64,000 nucleotides of DNA from Roseitalea sp. (GCA_017642895.1 JAEPON010000006.1:62001-126000); one strand, 5' to 3'; shown: positions 36,509 through 46,020, counted from the stretch's first letter. Numbers and translations: made by a program. Notes: generated by a model from the sequence alone, not told the origin.

Positions 36509-37315
36509 GTGCTGTTCATCCGGTCCTTCCTGTTCAACTTGGCCTTTTATGCGAACAATGCCGTCCAGATGGTCTTCTGGACGCCGTTCTATTTTTTGGG
36601 TCCGCGGAGCTTTGCCTGGTGGATCGTCCGGTTCTGGTCGCGCACGCATTTGTGGCTGATGAAGATCATTGCCGGCACCGATCACATCGTGCACGGGCGC
36701 GAGAAACTGCCCCAGGGCGGTTACATCATGGCGCCCAAGCATCAGTCGGCGTGGGACACTATCGCGTTCTTGCCGTGGTGGCCGGACCCGATCTACATCC
36801 TCAAGCGGGAATTGATGTGGATCCCGCTGTTCGGCTGGTACATCGCCCGCATGAACATGATCGCCATCGACCGGGGCAACCGGGAACAAGCGATCCGTTC
36901 GATCAATGCCAGCGCAAAGCAGGCCGTCGATGACGGGCGACAGATCGTCATCTATCCGGAAGGCACGCGCCGGCCGCCAGGTGCGCCACCGGCTTACAAG
37001 AGCGGCATCGCCCACATTTACGACAAGTTGAACGTGCCGGTGGTGCCGATCGCCCACATGGCGGGCCTCTACTGGCCTCGGCGCAAGTTCCTGCGGCATC
37101 CGGGCCTGATCGAGGTCGAGGTGCTCGATCCGATCGAACCGGGCCTTCCGCGCGCTGTCTTCATGGCCGAACTGGAGCGGCGCACCGAAGAGGCGTGCGA
37201 CAGGCTTTTGCTCAGGGCTGTTGAAGGGCCCAATCCGCCGCCCCTGCCGCCTTCGGCACAGGCCAGGCTCGATGCGATCAGGGCGCGGCAGACCGCAGAT
37301 TCAGACGCTGTCTGA
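36509..37315 (+). CDS. plsC: 1-acyl-sn-glycerol-3-phosphate acyltransferase (PlsC family)
   Basis: This 268-aa membrane-associated acyltransferase makes phosphatidic acid or a related acylated lipid. Seen: a hydrophobic N-terminus, the HX4D catalytic motif HQSAWD (His78, Asp83), ELMWIPLFGWYIARMNMIAIDRG, and the substrate-binding YPEGTRRPPG. Start is a GTG at 36509. The 3' end overlaps the convergent cyclotransferase gene by 38 bp. Confidence 0.9.
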   Translation: MLFIRSFLFNLAFYANNAVQMVFWTPFYFLGPRSFAWWIVRFWSRTHLWLMKIIAGTDHIVHGREKLPQGGYIMAPKHQSAWDTIAFLPWWPDPIYILKRELMWIPLFGWYIARMNMIAIDRGNREQAIRSINASAKQAVDDGRQIVIYPEGTRRPPGAPPAYKSGIAHIYDKLNVPVVPIAHMAGLYWPRRKFLRHPGLIEVEVLDPIEPGLPRAVFMAELERRTEEACDRLLLRAVEGPNPPPLPPSAQARLDAIRARQTADSDAV

Positions 37316-37823
37316 TGCCGTCGGCGACCGCTTCGATCCACCGGTCCCGAATGCCCATTTCGCGCATATGCGCGGCGGTGTTCAGAACATAGTCCTCGTT
37401 GGGCCCGGCCTCGCCGACCGCGCCGCACACACGGTCGATCGCCTCGTCGACGCCAAGCCGCCCGGCATATTGCTCATGGCCTCGGTCAGCGACATAGGTG
37501 ACCGCTTCGGCGGCCTGCCCATCGGACAGGATGATGCGGCTGCGCCGTTCCTTGTAGACATGGGTGATCAGTTCGCGCGCGCGCAGATAAGCCATCACAT
37601 TGGCTTCGTCGTCCGGCGCCACCCGGAAGGCGACGCCGACGCAGGCGCCGCCCCGGTCCAACCCCATGACCAGGCCGGGCCGTTCGCGCGTGCCGCGATG
37701 TTCGAACGAGCGGATGCACAGGCTGCGGTGATAACCGACAAGCCGGGCGCGGCGGCGCTCGGCGAAGGAAAAGCCGGGCCGCCACATCAATGACGCATAG
37801 CCGAATATCCACAATTGGTTCAT
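37278..37823 (-). CDS. Gamma-glutamylcyclotransferase, ChaC-like
   Basis: This 181-aa protein has the glycine-rich loop LWIFGYASLMWRPGF, the ChaC-type RARLVGYHRSLCIRSFEHRG, and GVAFRVAPDDEANVMAYLRAREL, with the glutamate candidate for catalysis in the last segment. ChaC enzymes release 5-oxoproline from glutathione in the cytoplasm. Nearby gloB also belongs to glutathione metabolism. The gene overlaps the end of plsC by 38 bp (convergent) and is divergent from the DUF2125 gene. Confidence 0.87.
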   Translation of the reverse strand: MNQLWIFGYASLMWRPGFSFAERRRARLVGYHRSLCIRSFEHRGTRERPGLVMGLDRGGACVGVAFRVAPDDEANVMAYLRARELITHVYKERRSRIILSDGQAAEAVTYVADRGHEQYAGRLGVDEAIDRVCGAVGEAGPNEDYVLNTAAHMREMGIRDRWIEAVADGIRQRLNLRSAAP

Positions 37824-37870
37824 AAGCGCCGCGTTCGTTTCGTCGTCCTTGGAAGAAGATTGGGGCTAGC

Positions 37871-38884
37871 ATGAGCGGGGTCAGGAAAAAACCGTCATAC
37901 GATGCCGGGCGACGCATTCGCTGGCTGATGATCGCCGTGGTCGCTGCGGTCGCGGTCTATAGCGGCGGCTGGTTCTGGGCCGCCGGCATGGTTGACCAGA
38001 CGGTGACCGCATCGGCCAATGACGACAATGCCCCCGTGCGGTTTTCCTGTCCCGGACAGGATGTGCGCGGCTTCCCGTTCCGGATCGGCGTCTTTTGCGA
38101 GGCGGTCGAGGTGGCGGCGGTGGATGGATCCTTTGCGCTGAGCGGTGGCGCGGTGCGGTCGGCCGCGCAGATTTATGATCTCCGTCGCGTGGTCGCCGAA
38201 ATCGACAGTCCCGTCACCATCTTCGACGCAGCAGGCACCGCCTACCGCTTCGACTGGTCGGCGGGCCGGATCAATGCCGTCACAGCGCCGATGAATGGAC
38301 GCATGGCGGCGCTCGAGGCTGACGATATCGGCGTTCGTGTCGAGCCGGTCGGTGACGTGGCGCGTGCCGACAGTCTGGGTCTTTATGTCCGCGAACAGGG
38401 GGCAGCGCTCGACGTTGCGATGCGTCCGCGCGCCCTGACCGTCGATCCGGTACTGGTCGGCGGACGAGACCTGCCGCCGGTGGGGCTCGATATTGATCTG
38501 CGGCTTGAGGATTGGGCATCCACATGGGCTTCGGGACCGGTGGCCACCGGACGTGGCACGGTCAATCGCGCCGCGCTGCTCCTGACCAACGATCGTGGCG
38601 TCATCGCCGATGGTCCGTTCAGCCTCTCTGCCGACGGTCTCATCAGCGGCGAGTTTTCGGTCAGGATCGTTGACGTGCCCGGCGTGCTGGCCGCCGCGCG
38701 CGACGTTTTTCCGGAGCTTGCGCCGCAGATCGAAACCCTCGCCGCTGCGGCGTCCGGCCAGGCATCCATGCCTAGCGATGAATTGTCGCTGTCGTTGACG
38801 GTGCGTGAGGGCCGCGTCTTTGCGGGCCTTTTGCCGCTCGGCCGCATCCCGCCGGTCCGGCTCGGCCTGTTCTCAGGTCTGTGA
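37871..38884 (+). CDS. DUF2125 family protein with N-terminal membrane anchor
   Basis: This 337-aa protein has a basic N-terminus, one membrane helix (WLMIAVVAAVAVYSGGWFWAA, about residues 18-38) and an extracytoplasmic domain of repeated beta-rich segments, with FSCPGQDVRGFPFRIGVFCEAVEV typical of alphaproteobacterial DUF2125. The function is unknown; the two cysteines around the FPFRIGVFC motif could form a disulfide. It is convergent with tyrC, overlapping by 12 bp. Confidence 0.85.
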   Translation: MSGVRKKPSYDAGRRIRWLMIAVVAAVAVYSGGWFWAAGMVDQTVTASANDDNAPVRFSCPGQDVRGFPFRIGVFCEAVEVAAVDGSFALSGGAVRSAAQIYDLRRVVAEIDSPVTIFDAAGTAYRFDWSAGRINAVTAPMNGRMAALEADDIGVRVEPVGDVARADSLGLYVREQGAALDVAMRPRALTVDPVLVGGRDLPPVGLDIDLRLEDWASTWASGPVATGRGTVNRAALLLTNDRGVIADGPFSLSADGLISGEFSVRIVDVPGVLAAARDVFPELAPQIETLAAAASGQASMPSDELSLSLTVREGRVFAGLLPLGRIPPVRLGLFSGL

Positions 38885-39820
38885 CTCGCCGCGCTTTGCG
38901 CTCTGGCGGCCGAAATCGGGCACTTCGACATCCTGCCCGGCTTCAATGATCGATTTGCGGACATGCCGGGTCCGGGTGAACAGATCGAACAGCTTGTCAC
39001 CGTCGGCCCAGCGGATCGCGCGCTGCATCGATGCCAGATCCTCCGAGAAGCGCGCCAGCATTTCAAGGATCGCCTCCTTGTTGTGCAAGCAGACATCGCG
39101 CCACATGGTCGGATCGGATGCGGCAAGGCGCGTGAAGTCGCGGAAACCCGATGCCGAATATTTGATGACTTCGGACTCCGTGACCGTCTCCAGATCGGAG
39201 GCGGTACCGACAATGTTGTAGCTGATGAGCTGCGGCAGGTGCGAGACAACGGCGAGAACCCGGTCGTGATGGTCGGGATCCATCTCGTCCAGATCGGAGC
39301 CGCAGGCGCGCCAGAACGCCTTGAGACGGTCGAGCGCGGCGGCATCGGTCTCCGGCAGCGGTGTCAGAATGCACCAGCGTTCTTCGAACAGCGCCGCGAA
39401 ACCGGCATCGGGACCCGAATATTCGGTGCCGGCGATCGGATGGCCGGGAATGAAATGCACGCCATCGGGCATGTATGGCGCCATCTGGTCGATCACCGAG
39501 CGTTTGGTCGAACCCACATCGGTGACGATGGCGCCGGGCTTGAGGGCACCGGCGATGGTCTCGGCAACGGCACCGGATGCACCGACCGGCACCGAGACGA
39601 TGACGAGGTCGGCATCGCGCGCCGCTTCGGCGGCACCTGTGTGATAGCTGTTGCCCAGCCCGAGTGTCTCGGCCCGTTGCAGCGTCGAAGCGCTGCGCGT
39701 GGCGATGGCGACATGGTTCGCGAGGTTTTCCCTGTGGATCACGCGGGCCAGCGACGAGCCGATCAGGCCGATGCCGATCAGGGCGATCCGGCCGAACAGG
39801 GGTTTGGCTTGGTCAGTCAT
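38873..39820 (-). CDS. tyrC: Prephenate/arogenate dehydrogenase (TyrC/TyrA type)
   Basis: This 315-aa NAD(P)-dependent enzyme oxidatively decarboxylates prephenate (or arogenate) towards tyrosine. Seen: the N-terminal Rossmann motif IALIGIGLIGSSLAR, VGSTKRSV, the catalytic HFIPGHPIAGTEYSGPDAGF, HLPQLISYNIVG and SGFRDFTRLAASDPTMW. No fused chorismate mutase is present; a separate mutase gene lies two genes upstream. hisC ends 2 bp before its start, and the chorismate mutase-hisC-tyrC run is one operon. Confidence 0.93.
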   Translation of the reverse strand: MTDQAKPLFGRIALIGIGLIGSSLARVIHRENLANHVAIATRSASTLQRAETLGLGNSYHTGAAEAARDADLVIVSVPVGASGAVAETIAGALKPGAIVTDVGSTKRSVIDQMAPYMPDGVHFIPGHPIAGTEYSGPDAGFAALFEERWCILTPLPETDAAALDRLKAFWRACGSDLDEMDPDHHDRVLAVVSHLPQLISYNIVGTASDLETVTESEVIKYSASGFRDFTRLAASDPTMWRDVCLHNKEAILEMLARFSEDLASMQRAIRWADGDKLFDLFTRTRHVRKSIIEAGQDVEVPDFGRQSAKRGESQT

Positions 39821-39822
39821 GG

Positions 39823-40932
39823 CTAACGCTTTATGAAGGCGGTCAGCGCCTCGATCACGCCCCGATTGGCCTTTTCGGTTCCGATTGTCATGCGCAGCGC
39901 GTTCGGCAAGCCATAGGGGACGACCTGGCGCAACACATAGCCGCGCTCGACCAGCCAGGCATCGGCCGCCGCCGCGCTGCGGTCGGGATCGTCTTCGGGG
40001 AAATGAACGAGGACGAAATTGCCGACGCTGGGCGTGACCTTTAGGCCGAGTGCTTCGAATGCCTCGGTCAGTTTGGGCAGCCAGGTTTCGTTGTGCGCGA
40101 TGGCCTTGTCGACATGCGCGCGGTCGGCGATGGCGGCCACCCCGGCGGCGATGGCCGGCGCGTTGACGTTGAACGGGCCGCGCACGCGATTGAGCGCATC
40201 GACGATTTCCGCAGGTCCGTAGAGCCAGCCGATGCGAAGGCCCGCCAGCCCGTGAATCTTCGAAAACGTCCGCGTCATGACAACGTTGCGGTTGGCCGAG
40301 ACCAGTTCGATGCCCGATGCATAATCGTTGCGCCGGACATATTCGGCATAGGCCGCGTCGAGCACCAGAATGACATGCGGCGGCAGGCCGGCATGCAGGC
40401 GCCGGACCTCGGAGTCGCTCAGATAGGTGCCTGTTGGATTGTTGGGATTGGCCAGAAAGACGATCTTCGTGCGCTCGGTGACGGCGGCGAGAATCGCATC
40501 CACATCGGCGCGGTGATCGGTTTCGGGCACGACGACGGGCGTTCCGCCAGCGGCGAGAATCTGGATCTTGTAGACGAGGAAACCATGCTCGGTGAAAATC
40601 CCCTCGTCGCCGGCTCCGACATAAGTCGATGCCAGAAGGCCCAAAAGCTCGTCCGAGCCGTTCGAGCAGACGATATTGTCCACGTTGAGCCCGTGTGCAT
40701 TGGCGATGGCGGCGCGCAGCGCATAAGCCGATCCGTCGGGATAGATTTCCAGATTGGACGCGGCCTGCCGACAGGCTTCGATCGCCGCCGGGCTCGGGCC
40801 CAGCGGGGTTTCGTTGGACGACAGCTTGTGCAGCTCAACGCCCGGGGCGGCCTTGTCGCGGCCCGGCACATAGGCGGCGATCTGCATCACGCCGTCATTG
40901 GGCTGCGGTATCGGTCGGTTGGGTTCGGTCAT
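39823..40932 (-). CDS. hisC: Histidinol-phosphate/aromatic aminotransferase (HisC type)
   Basis: This 369-aa PLP-dependent aminotransferase has [47 protein letters not shown], and the PLP lysine in [17 protein letters not shown] (Lys225). Placed between chorismate mutase (4-bp overlap) and tyrC (2 bp gap), it may transaminate prephenate or aromatic keto acids as well as imidazole-acetol phosphate. The ATG at 40932 overlaps the mutase stop codon. Confidence 0.92.
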   Translation of the reverse strand: MTEPNRPIPQPNDGVMQIAAYVPGRDKAAPGVELHKLSSNETPLGPSPAAIEACRQAASNLEIYPDGSAYALRAAIANAHGLNVDNIVCSNGSDELLGLLASTYVGAGDEGIFTEHGFLVYKIQILAAGGTPVVVPETDHRADVDAILAAVTERTKIVFLANPNNPTGTYLSDSEVRRLHAGLPPHVILVLDAAYAEYVRRNDYASGIELVSANRNVVMTRTFSKIHGLAGLRIGWLYGPAEIVDALNRVRGPFNVNAPAIAAGVAAIADRAHVDKAIAHNETWLPKLTEAFEALGLKVTPSVGNFVLVHFPEDDPDRSAAAADAWLVERGYVLRQVVPYGLPNALRMTIGTEKANRGVIEALTAFIKR

Positions 40933-41717
40933 GCTTGGCTGTTCCTGGCTTGCGCGGGCGCGAAATAGCCCCCGGCGGCGCGGATGTCGAGAAGATCGTG
41001 CGGGGCGTTGCCGCCGGCCGGAATCGCTATCAGGGTGCGTTCGCTCGCCGAGCCGGGCCGGATGATCTCGCCACCGGTCCACCGATCCAGCGTCTCGCTG
41101 TCTTTGACGACACCTGTGTAGAGCCGCATGTCGAACGGCACGGGATCGGACAGGGGTGGCGCGAGCACGAACGCGTCCACAGTCGGAAACGGCACGTCAG
41201 CAACCGGCATTCGCGCCATCACCGCCAAGCCGTGTGATGAATCAAGGTCGGCCCACCAGGCGCCCGCCCCGTCAAGCGGCACGATGACGAGCGCGTTCTG
41301 TTCGGCCATCGCCGCGTTCATCGCACTGGCCGCATCCCCGTGCTCCTTGATGACCACCGTGAAACCGAACTGGAACCGCGCCAGGTCGCGCATCCTTGCC
41401 GGTTCTGTGCCAGTGACCAGATGCACGCGATAGGGCGCCTGAAGCCAGGTGAATGTGGAGATGATTTCGCGCCAGACATGGACGATCATCGACAGCGGCA
41501 CCGATCCCTGATGCCGATCCGCCAGGATGCGCATCATCTGGGCTTCGCGTCCGGGCCGGAAGGCGGCGCCCTTGGCCTGGTTGGCGCCCTTGATGCGGAT
41601 CAGTTCATCGATGACGCCGGCACGCTGCATCAAAAGCGCATGCATGGATTCATCGACAGCATCGATCTTGGCGCGCAGTTCGGTCAGGCGCTGCGGATTG
41701 GGGGGCGTTTGGGCCAT
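40929..41717 (-). CDS. Chorismate mutase (AroQ class) with C-terminal extension
   Basis: This 262-aa protein has an N-terminal helical AroQ domain (residues about 8-95): [33 protein letters not shown], with [13 protein letters not shown] and WREIISTF. It converts chorismate to prephenate. The C-terminal 160 residues have the look of a prephenate-dehydratase-like fold ([41 protein letters not shown]) but without the catalytic TRF and ESRP motifs I would expect, so dehydratase activity is doubtful. It heads the mutase-hisC-tyrC operon. Confidence 0.87.
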   Translation of the reverse strand: MAQTPPNPQRLTELRAKIDAVDESMHALLMQRAGVIDELIRIKGANQAKGAAFRPGREAQMMRILADRHQGSVPLSMIVHVWREIISTFTWLQAPYRVHLVTGTEPARMRDLARFQFGFTVVIKEHGDAASAMNAAMAEQNALVIVPLDGAGAWWADLDSSHGLAVMARMPVADVPFPTVDAFVLAPPLSDPVPFDMRLYTGVVKDSETLDRWTGGEIIRPGSASERTLIAIPAGGNAPHDLLDIRAAGGYFAPAQARNSQA

Positions 41718-41780
41718 GAATGCTCGGTCTCGTCGTGTCGCGAAGTCATAGTCGCGCGATCGCGCAATTGCAAAACGGCC

Positions 41781-42527
41781 TCAGCCCCTGGCGTTTCGGC
41801 CGGCGACCGAGCCCTGCGGCGCAAGCGCCGGCACGAACACACGGCGCGATTGGCGCTCAGCGACGGGCAGGCCCTGATAAAGCCGCTTCTGGGCCTCGAT
41901 AACCAGGACGCCGCCGAAGACGGGCCAGAGCCGCAGGCCCCACGCTTCGAGCCGGGTCGACAGGCGCAGGGCCAGAAAGCGGCGCGAGGGCGGAAAGAAC
42001 AGTGCTTCGGTCTCCGCGGTCATGGTGAAGTTGGCGTCACGCAGCAGCTTGACAAGCTGGCCGCGCGAAAACGGCCGGCCGTTTCCGAACGGGGTCTGCT
42101 CGATCTGCGCCCAGACGCCGCGCCGGTTGGGCACGACGATCACAAGCCGGCCGTTGGGCGCCAGAACGCGCCAGATCTCCATCAGCGTCTCGCGCGGGTT
42201 TTCGGCATGTTCGAGCGCATGGACGAGCAGCATCCGGTCGATCGACGAGTCCGGCAGCGGCAACTCCTCGTCGAAGACGAGCGCGGTCTTTGACGGTCCC
42301 GTGCGCGGCCAGCGCGCGGCACCCTGGGCGGCGAGCATGAAGGCGAGCGTGCGTTCTGTGTCGGGCTCGAACCGGTCCAGCCATGGCCGTGTGTGGCCGA
42401 GGCCGACCAGCCGCTCATTGGGCATCGGTTTCCAGATGCGCGACAGGGCCAGCCCGATGGCGCGGCTGGCGCGCTTGCCCAGCGCCGAATGATAGAAGGC
42501 GCGCAGTTCGACAATGTCGGTATGCAT
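41781..42527 (-). CDS. Class I methyltransferase-like protein
   Basis: This 248-aa protein has a methyltransferase-11-like core: FDEELPLPDSSIDRMLLVHALEHAENPRETLMEIWRVLAPNGRLVIVVPN is the post-II/III region, and RPFSRGQLVKLLRDANF follows. The usual SAM-binding motif I (E/DxGxGxG) is not visible; the N-terminal half instead reads VGLGHTRPWLDRFEPD, so SAM binding may be atypical or lost. It resembles a protein often found beside gloB, which is divergent here (87 bp gap). The substrate is unknown. Confidence 0.8.
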   Translation of the reverse strand: MHTDIVELRAFYHSALGKRASRAIGLALSRIWKPMPNERLVGLGHTRPWLDRFEPDTERTLAFMLAAQGAARWPRTGPSKTALVFDEELPLPDSSIDRMLLVHALEHAENPRETLMEIWRVLAPNGRLVIVVPNRRGVWAQIEQTPFGNGRPFSRGQLVKLLRDANFTMTAETEALFFPPSRRFLALRLSTRLEAWGLRLWPVFGGVLVIEAQKRLYQGLPVAERQSRRVFVPALAPQGSVAGRNARG

Positions 42528-42613
42528 GGCTTGGCGCGACCCCTCGCATTGACGCGGCGCCAGAAAACCGCATTTGTGCGGTCAGGGCAACGCGGATCGG
42601 AAGGACACACATC

Positions 42614-43378
42614 ATGATCGAGATCGAACAGTTTCCCTGTCTGTCCGACAATTTCGGTGTTCTGGTGCATGACGAGAAGAACGGGCGGACGGTCTCTATT
42701 GATGCGCCGGAGGCAGCGGCCATTGAAACGGCGCTTTCGCGGCGCGGCTGGCACCTGACCGATATTCTAGTCACGCACAAGCATTTCGACCATATTGACG
42801 GGCTCGCGCCGCTCAAGGACGCCTATGGCTGCGCCATTGCCGGGCCGAAGGCAGAGGCCGAGGCAATCGGCATGCTTGACGAGGAACTGGTCGAGGGCGA
42901 TGTCTACAAAGCCGGTTCCCTTGCGTTCTCGGTGATCGAAACGCCGGGTCACACGCTGGGCCAGATCAACTTCCACTGTCCGCAGGCGAATGCGCTTTTC
43001 GCCGGCGACACGCTTTTTTCGCTGGGATGCGGGCGGCTGTTCGAGGGCAGTGCCGCCGACATGTTCGCCTCGCTCGAAAAGCTCAAGGCGCTGCCACCAC
43101 AGACCCATCTTTACTGCGGCCACGAATACACCAAGGCCAATGCGGACTTCGCGCTGTCGGTCGATCCCGGCAATGATGCGCTGAAACTGCGCGCCGATCA
43201 GGTGCTTGTGCTTCGGGCCGAGGGCATGCCGACACTGCCGGTCACGCTGGAGCGCGAATTTGCGGCCAATCCGTTCCTCAGAACGTCCGATCCGGCCATT
43301 CGCGCTGGCCTTGGCATGGAGGATGCGGACGATGTGGCCGTGTTCGCCGAGTTGCGCGCGCGCAAGGACCGGTTCTAG
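42614..43378 (+). CDS. gloB: Hydroxyacylglutathione hydrolase (glyoxalase II)
   Basis: This 254-aa metallo-beta-lactamase-fold enzyme hydrolyses S-lactoylglutathione to lactate and glutathione. Seen: the binuclear-metal motif THKHFDHIDG (His55, His57, Asp59, His60), ETPGHTLGQINFH, FAGDTLFSLGCGRLFEG, CGHEYTKANADFAL and ANPFLRT near the C-terminus. The ATG at 42614 follows GGAAGGA at ideal spacing. It is convergent, by a single base, with the lysoplasmalogenase gene. Confidence 0.95.
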   Translation: MIEIEQFPCLSDNFGVLVHDEKNGRTVSIDAPEAAAIETALSRRGWHLTDILVTHKHFDHIDGLAPLKDAYGCAIAGPKAEAEAIGMLDEELVEGDVYKAGSLAFSVIETPGHTLGQINFHCPQANALFAGDTLFSLGCGRLFEGSAADMFASLEKLKALPPQTHLYCGHEYTKANADFALSVDPGNDALKLRADQVLVLRAEGMPTLPVTLEREFAANPFLRTSDPAIRAGLGMEDADDVAVFAELRARKDRF

Positions 43379-43379
43379 C

Positions 43380-44030
43380 TTAGATGAAGGCCGACATGAT
43401 CACGGCTTGCGCCGCGATATAGAGAACCCATATGGCCGGGCCGGTAACGGCGCGTTTGCGACGGTCATGGGGCGCGACGATGAACTTTTCCGTGCCGAGG
43501 ATCGCATCGGACATCACGAAGAGCGCCGCGCCGGCGACGAGCAGCCACGATCCCGTCGCCAGCGAGGCCAGACCCATCGTGGCGATCGCTGCGACATAGG
43601 CCATGACCGGCCAGCGCAGCGCGCCGGCTTGGCGCCACAGGAGGCGCGCCATGATCAGAGCGGTCGCGACGATGGCCAATGCGATGATCAGTGACAGGCC
43701 GGAGACGGACGGTCCCGAAAGGGTCAGAAACAACGCAATGTAAGCGATGTGCCCGGTCAGAAAGGCGACGAGCCCGGCAAGGAAAGCCGGATCAGCGCTG
43801 TCGTGATCGTCGGTGGCGGGCCGTGCAAAGGCCAGCAGCAGATCGCCCAGGGCACACAAGATCAGGGCTGCGACCAGTAGCCAGGGCGTGCCCACCGCCG
43901 CTGCAATCATGGCGAACAGCGTCACCGGAACCGTCTTGACGATCGCGCGGGCAATGGTGGCGCGCCCCTGCGGCATGAACAGATAGACCGCGGCAAAGAG
44001 CAGCGCGGCGGGGAAAAGAGCCTGTGTCAT
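43380..44030 (-). CDS. Lysoplasmalogenase (YhhN/TMEM86 family)
   Basis: This 216-aa integral membrane protein has eight predicted helices with ALILCALGDLLLAF, FLAGLVAFLTGHIAYIALFL, AALFVMSDAILGTEKFI and YIAAQAVIMSAFI, the conserved polar Asp residues of the family (GD, SD). The family hydrolyses the vinyl-ether bond of lysoplasmalogens; the substrate in this organism is unknown. It overlaps the EamA gene by 4 bp. Confidence 0.87.
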   Translation of the reverse strand: MTQALFPAALLFAAVYLFMPQGRATIARAIVKTVPVTLFAMIAAAVGTPWLLVAALILCALGDLLLAFARPATDDHDSADPAFLAGLVAFLTGHIAYIALFLTLSGPSVSGLSLIIALAIVATALIMARLLWRQAGALRWPVMAYVAAIATMGLASLATGSWLLVAGAALFVMSDAILGTEKFIVAPHDRRKRAVTGPAIWVLYIAAQAVIMSAFI

Positions 44031-44956
44031 GGCCGGCCCCGGCGACCGATGGTCGACAGGGCCGCGAGCACGGCCCCTGCCGTGATCAGAAGGCAGGCGA
44101 CCAGAACCGCCCAGCCGGCCTCGGCCCTGCCCGCCGCGATGAGGATGAGTGTCGACAGAAGCGGCGCGGCATAGCTTGAAACACCAACAAGCTGAATGTC
44201 GCCATGCTTGATGCCATAGTCCCAGACATAGAAGGCTGCGCCGACCGGCAAGAGGCCGAGACCGATGACGGCCAGCCATTGCGTGGCATCGAGCGGCCAG
44301 ACGGCGGTTTCGCCTTCAAACAGCCATGTACAAAGTGTCGAAAGCAGTGCGGCGATGGCGCAAAAAATGATGACGGCCGATGTCTGCACGGCGGCGAAAC
44401 GCCGTGCAATCAGCGAATAGCCGGCCCATGTGAAGGCGGCGGCCAGCGCCAGCGCATAACCATCGGCGAATTCGGGATCGATGGCCAGCGATGTGCCGCG
44501 CGTGACGATCAGCGCGGCCCCGGCAAAGCCGGAAAGAGCACCGGCGACATGGTACCAGCGCAGCCGTTCGCCGGGCAGGAGCGCGCTGCCGAGGACGATC
44601 AGCAGCGGCCAGAGATAGGCGATCAGGCTTGCCTCGACGGCGGGTGCCGCTTTCAGCGCGGCGAAATAGAGTGCGTGGTAACCGAACAGGCCGATGCTGC
44701 CGAGGGCGTAGGCGAGCCATTGTCCGCTCGACGGCAACAGGCCTTGCCGGTCCCGGCGCGATGCGTGCCACAAAAGGCCGACAAGCGTGCCAACCGCAAA
44801 GCTGATGGCCGCAGTCTGAAACGGCGGCATGGCGCCGGTCGCATCGGTGAGAAGCGCGAGGAACCCCCACATGACCACCGCCAGAAATCCGGCCAGCGTC
44901 GCCAGGTTGCGATGCCGGGAAGAAGCAGGTCCGGATGTGGGGCTCGCCGCGTCCAT
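44027..44956 (-). CDS. EamA/DMT-family transporter
   Basis: This 309-aa membrane protein consists of two EamA repeats, each of five helices: first WGFLALLTDATGAMPPFQTAA with YFAALKAAPAVEASLIAYLWPLLIVLGSALL, then FTWAGYSLIARRFA and GVSSYAAPLLSTLILIAAG. It is a drug/metabolite exporter of the YddG-like branch (aromatic amino acids or related) by overall look, but the substrate is not determinable. The 3' end overlaps the lysoplasmalogenase gene. Confidence 0.88.
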   Translation of the reverse strand: MDAASPTSGPASSRHRNLATLAGFLAVVMWGFLALLTDATGAMPPFQTAAISFAVGTLVGLLWHASRRDRQGLLPSSGQWLAYALGSIGLFGYHALYFAALKAAPAVEASLIAYLWPLLIVLGSALLPGERLRWYHVAGALSGFAGAALIVTRGTSLAIDPEFADGYALALAAAFTWAGYSLIARRFAAVQTSAVIIFCAIAALLSTLCTWLFEGETAVWPLDATQWLAVIGLGLLPVGAAFYVWDYGIKHGDIQLVGVSSYAAPLLSTLILIAAGRAEAGWAVLVACLLITAGAVLAALSTIGRRGRP

Positions 44957-44980
44957 GCCCCGCCGTTTCGGGGCGGTCGG

Positions 44981-45760
44981 TCAGTTTGTCAATTGTTCAA
45001 AGCGTGTCGCGGTCACATTGACGGTGGCGCCGTCGATCTTCACACGCGCTTTCACCGGCGCATAGAGCCCGGTCTGGCCCACGGGCGCGAAACTGATCTC
45101 GATGCGGCCCTTGTCGCGCATCCAGTTGATCTCGCGCTTGGAACGGTTGAAGCCGGCGATGGGCAGAAACTGCGCGCGGCAGGTGACTGCATCGCCGCTA
45201 AAGCCCTTGGCCGAAAAGGGAATGGTGCGCAGATAACTCATCTTCAGATCGGCACGCAGGGCGCCCGAAAACGTGCTGATCGTACGCGCGCAGACCTGTC
45301 GCAACGAAGGCGCAGGGATCAGCATCGCGCCGATCGGATCGAGAACGCCCGACAATTGAGCGGGCGTCGGTTCGATCCAGTCATCGCCCTTGCTGACGTT
45401 GGGCGTGTTGCTGGCGGCGGTGACCCTGCCACCGGACAGAGAAATCACCGTGCGCTTGTCGCGGCCATTGTCGGTATAGCGGACATCAAAACTGCTCGAC
45501 TGGGCGCCGCCGCCAATGTCGCCCGAGGCATTCAAGGTGCCTGCGGTTGTGGTGAAGAGCCGTGCCACGCCGCGCGCGCGCATCGATGCGTTGATCGAAT
45601 AGCTGCGGTCATCGATCGTCGATTCAAAGCGGGTCGAGGCGATGCGAAGGCCAAAGGCGGTCACGGAGTACTCCGAGGCGTAGTTGGCGCTGTTGGCGGG
45701 TTGTGTGCTGACTGCGCTGGCGGCCAATGCAGCCAGCGCGGCGGTGACTTTGCGTCGCAT
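44981..45760 (-). CDS. DUF3108 family exported protein
   Basis: This 259-aa product has a signal peptide (VTAALAALAASAVST, cleavage around NSA) and a beta-rich periplasmic domain: YSVTAFGLRIASTRFES, SFDVRYTDNG, LSGVLDPIGAMLIPA and KREINWMRDKGRIEISF. This is the pattern of DUF3108, a domain of unknown function in the cell envelope of proteobacteria. The ATG at 45760 gives the natural signal peptide. It is divergent from rpmB across a promoter-bearing spacer of 260 bp and follows nothing in the same direction. Confidence 0.83.
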   Translation of the reverse strand: MRRKVTAALAALAASAVSTQPANSANYASEYSVTAFGLRIASTRFESTIDDRSYSINASMRARGVARLFTTTAGTLNASGDIGGGAQSSSFDVRYTDNGRDKRTVISLSGGRVTAASNTPNVSKGDDWIEPTPAQLSGVLDPIGAMLIPAPSLRQVCARTISTFSGALRADLKMSYLRTIPFSAKGFSGDAVTCRAQFLPIAGFNRSKREINWMRDKGRIEISFAPVGQTGLYAPVKARVKIDGATVNVTATRFEQLTN

Positions 45761-45871
45761 GCGTGTCGTTCCGATCGATCCGTGTCCCTTCGGCCTTGCT
45801 GGATCAGCAATGAGCCGATTGTGTGGATGGCTATGGCGCCGGGATGCTGAATGCTGTCTGAACGAACGGCA

Positions 45872-45900
45872 TTGACGGCCAGCCGTGCAATCACTATAGA
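45872..45900 (+). promoter_or_regulatory. Sigma-70-type promoter for rpmB
   Basis: TTGACG at 45872-45877 and TATAGA at 45895-45900 are separated by exactly 17 bp, one mismatch in each hexamer. A start site near 45907 would leave a 110-nt leader before the rpmB ATG. This is the best housekeeping promoter seen in the window. Confidence 0.75.
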
Positions 45901-46020
45901 GCGGCGACTTTTCCGCAATGCGCCAGGTCCATTGCCGCGTCCGGTTTTCTGGGATTGGGGCGTTTGGGCCGTTTTGCGCTGCCGGATCCGACAATTGCAA
46001 GACGATCGAAGGTGAATGCC

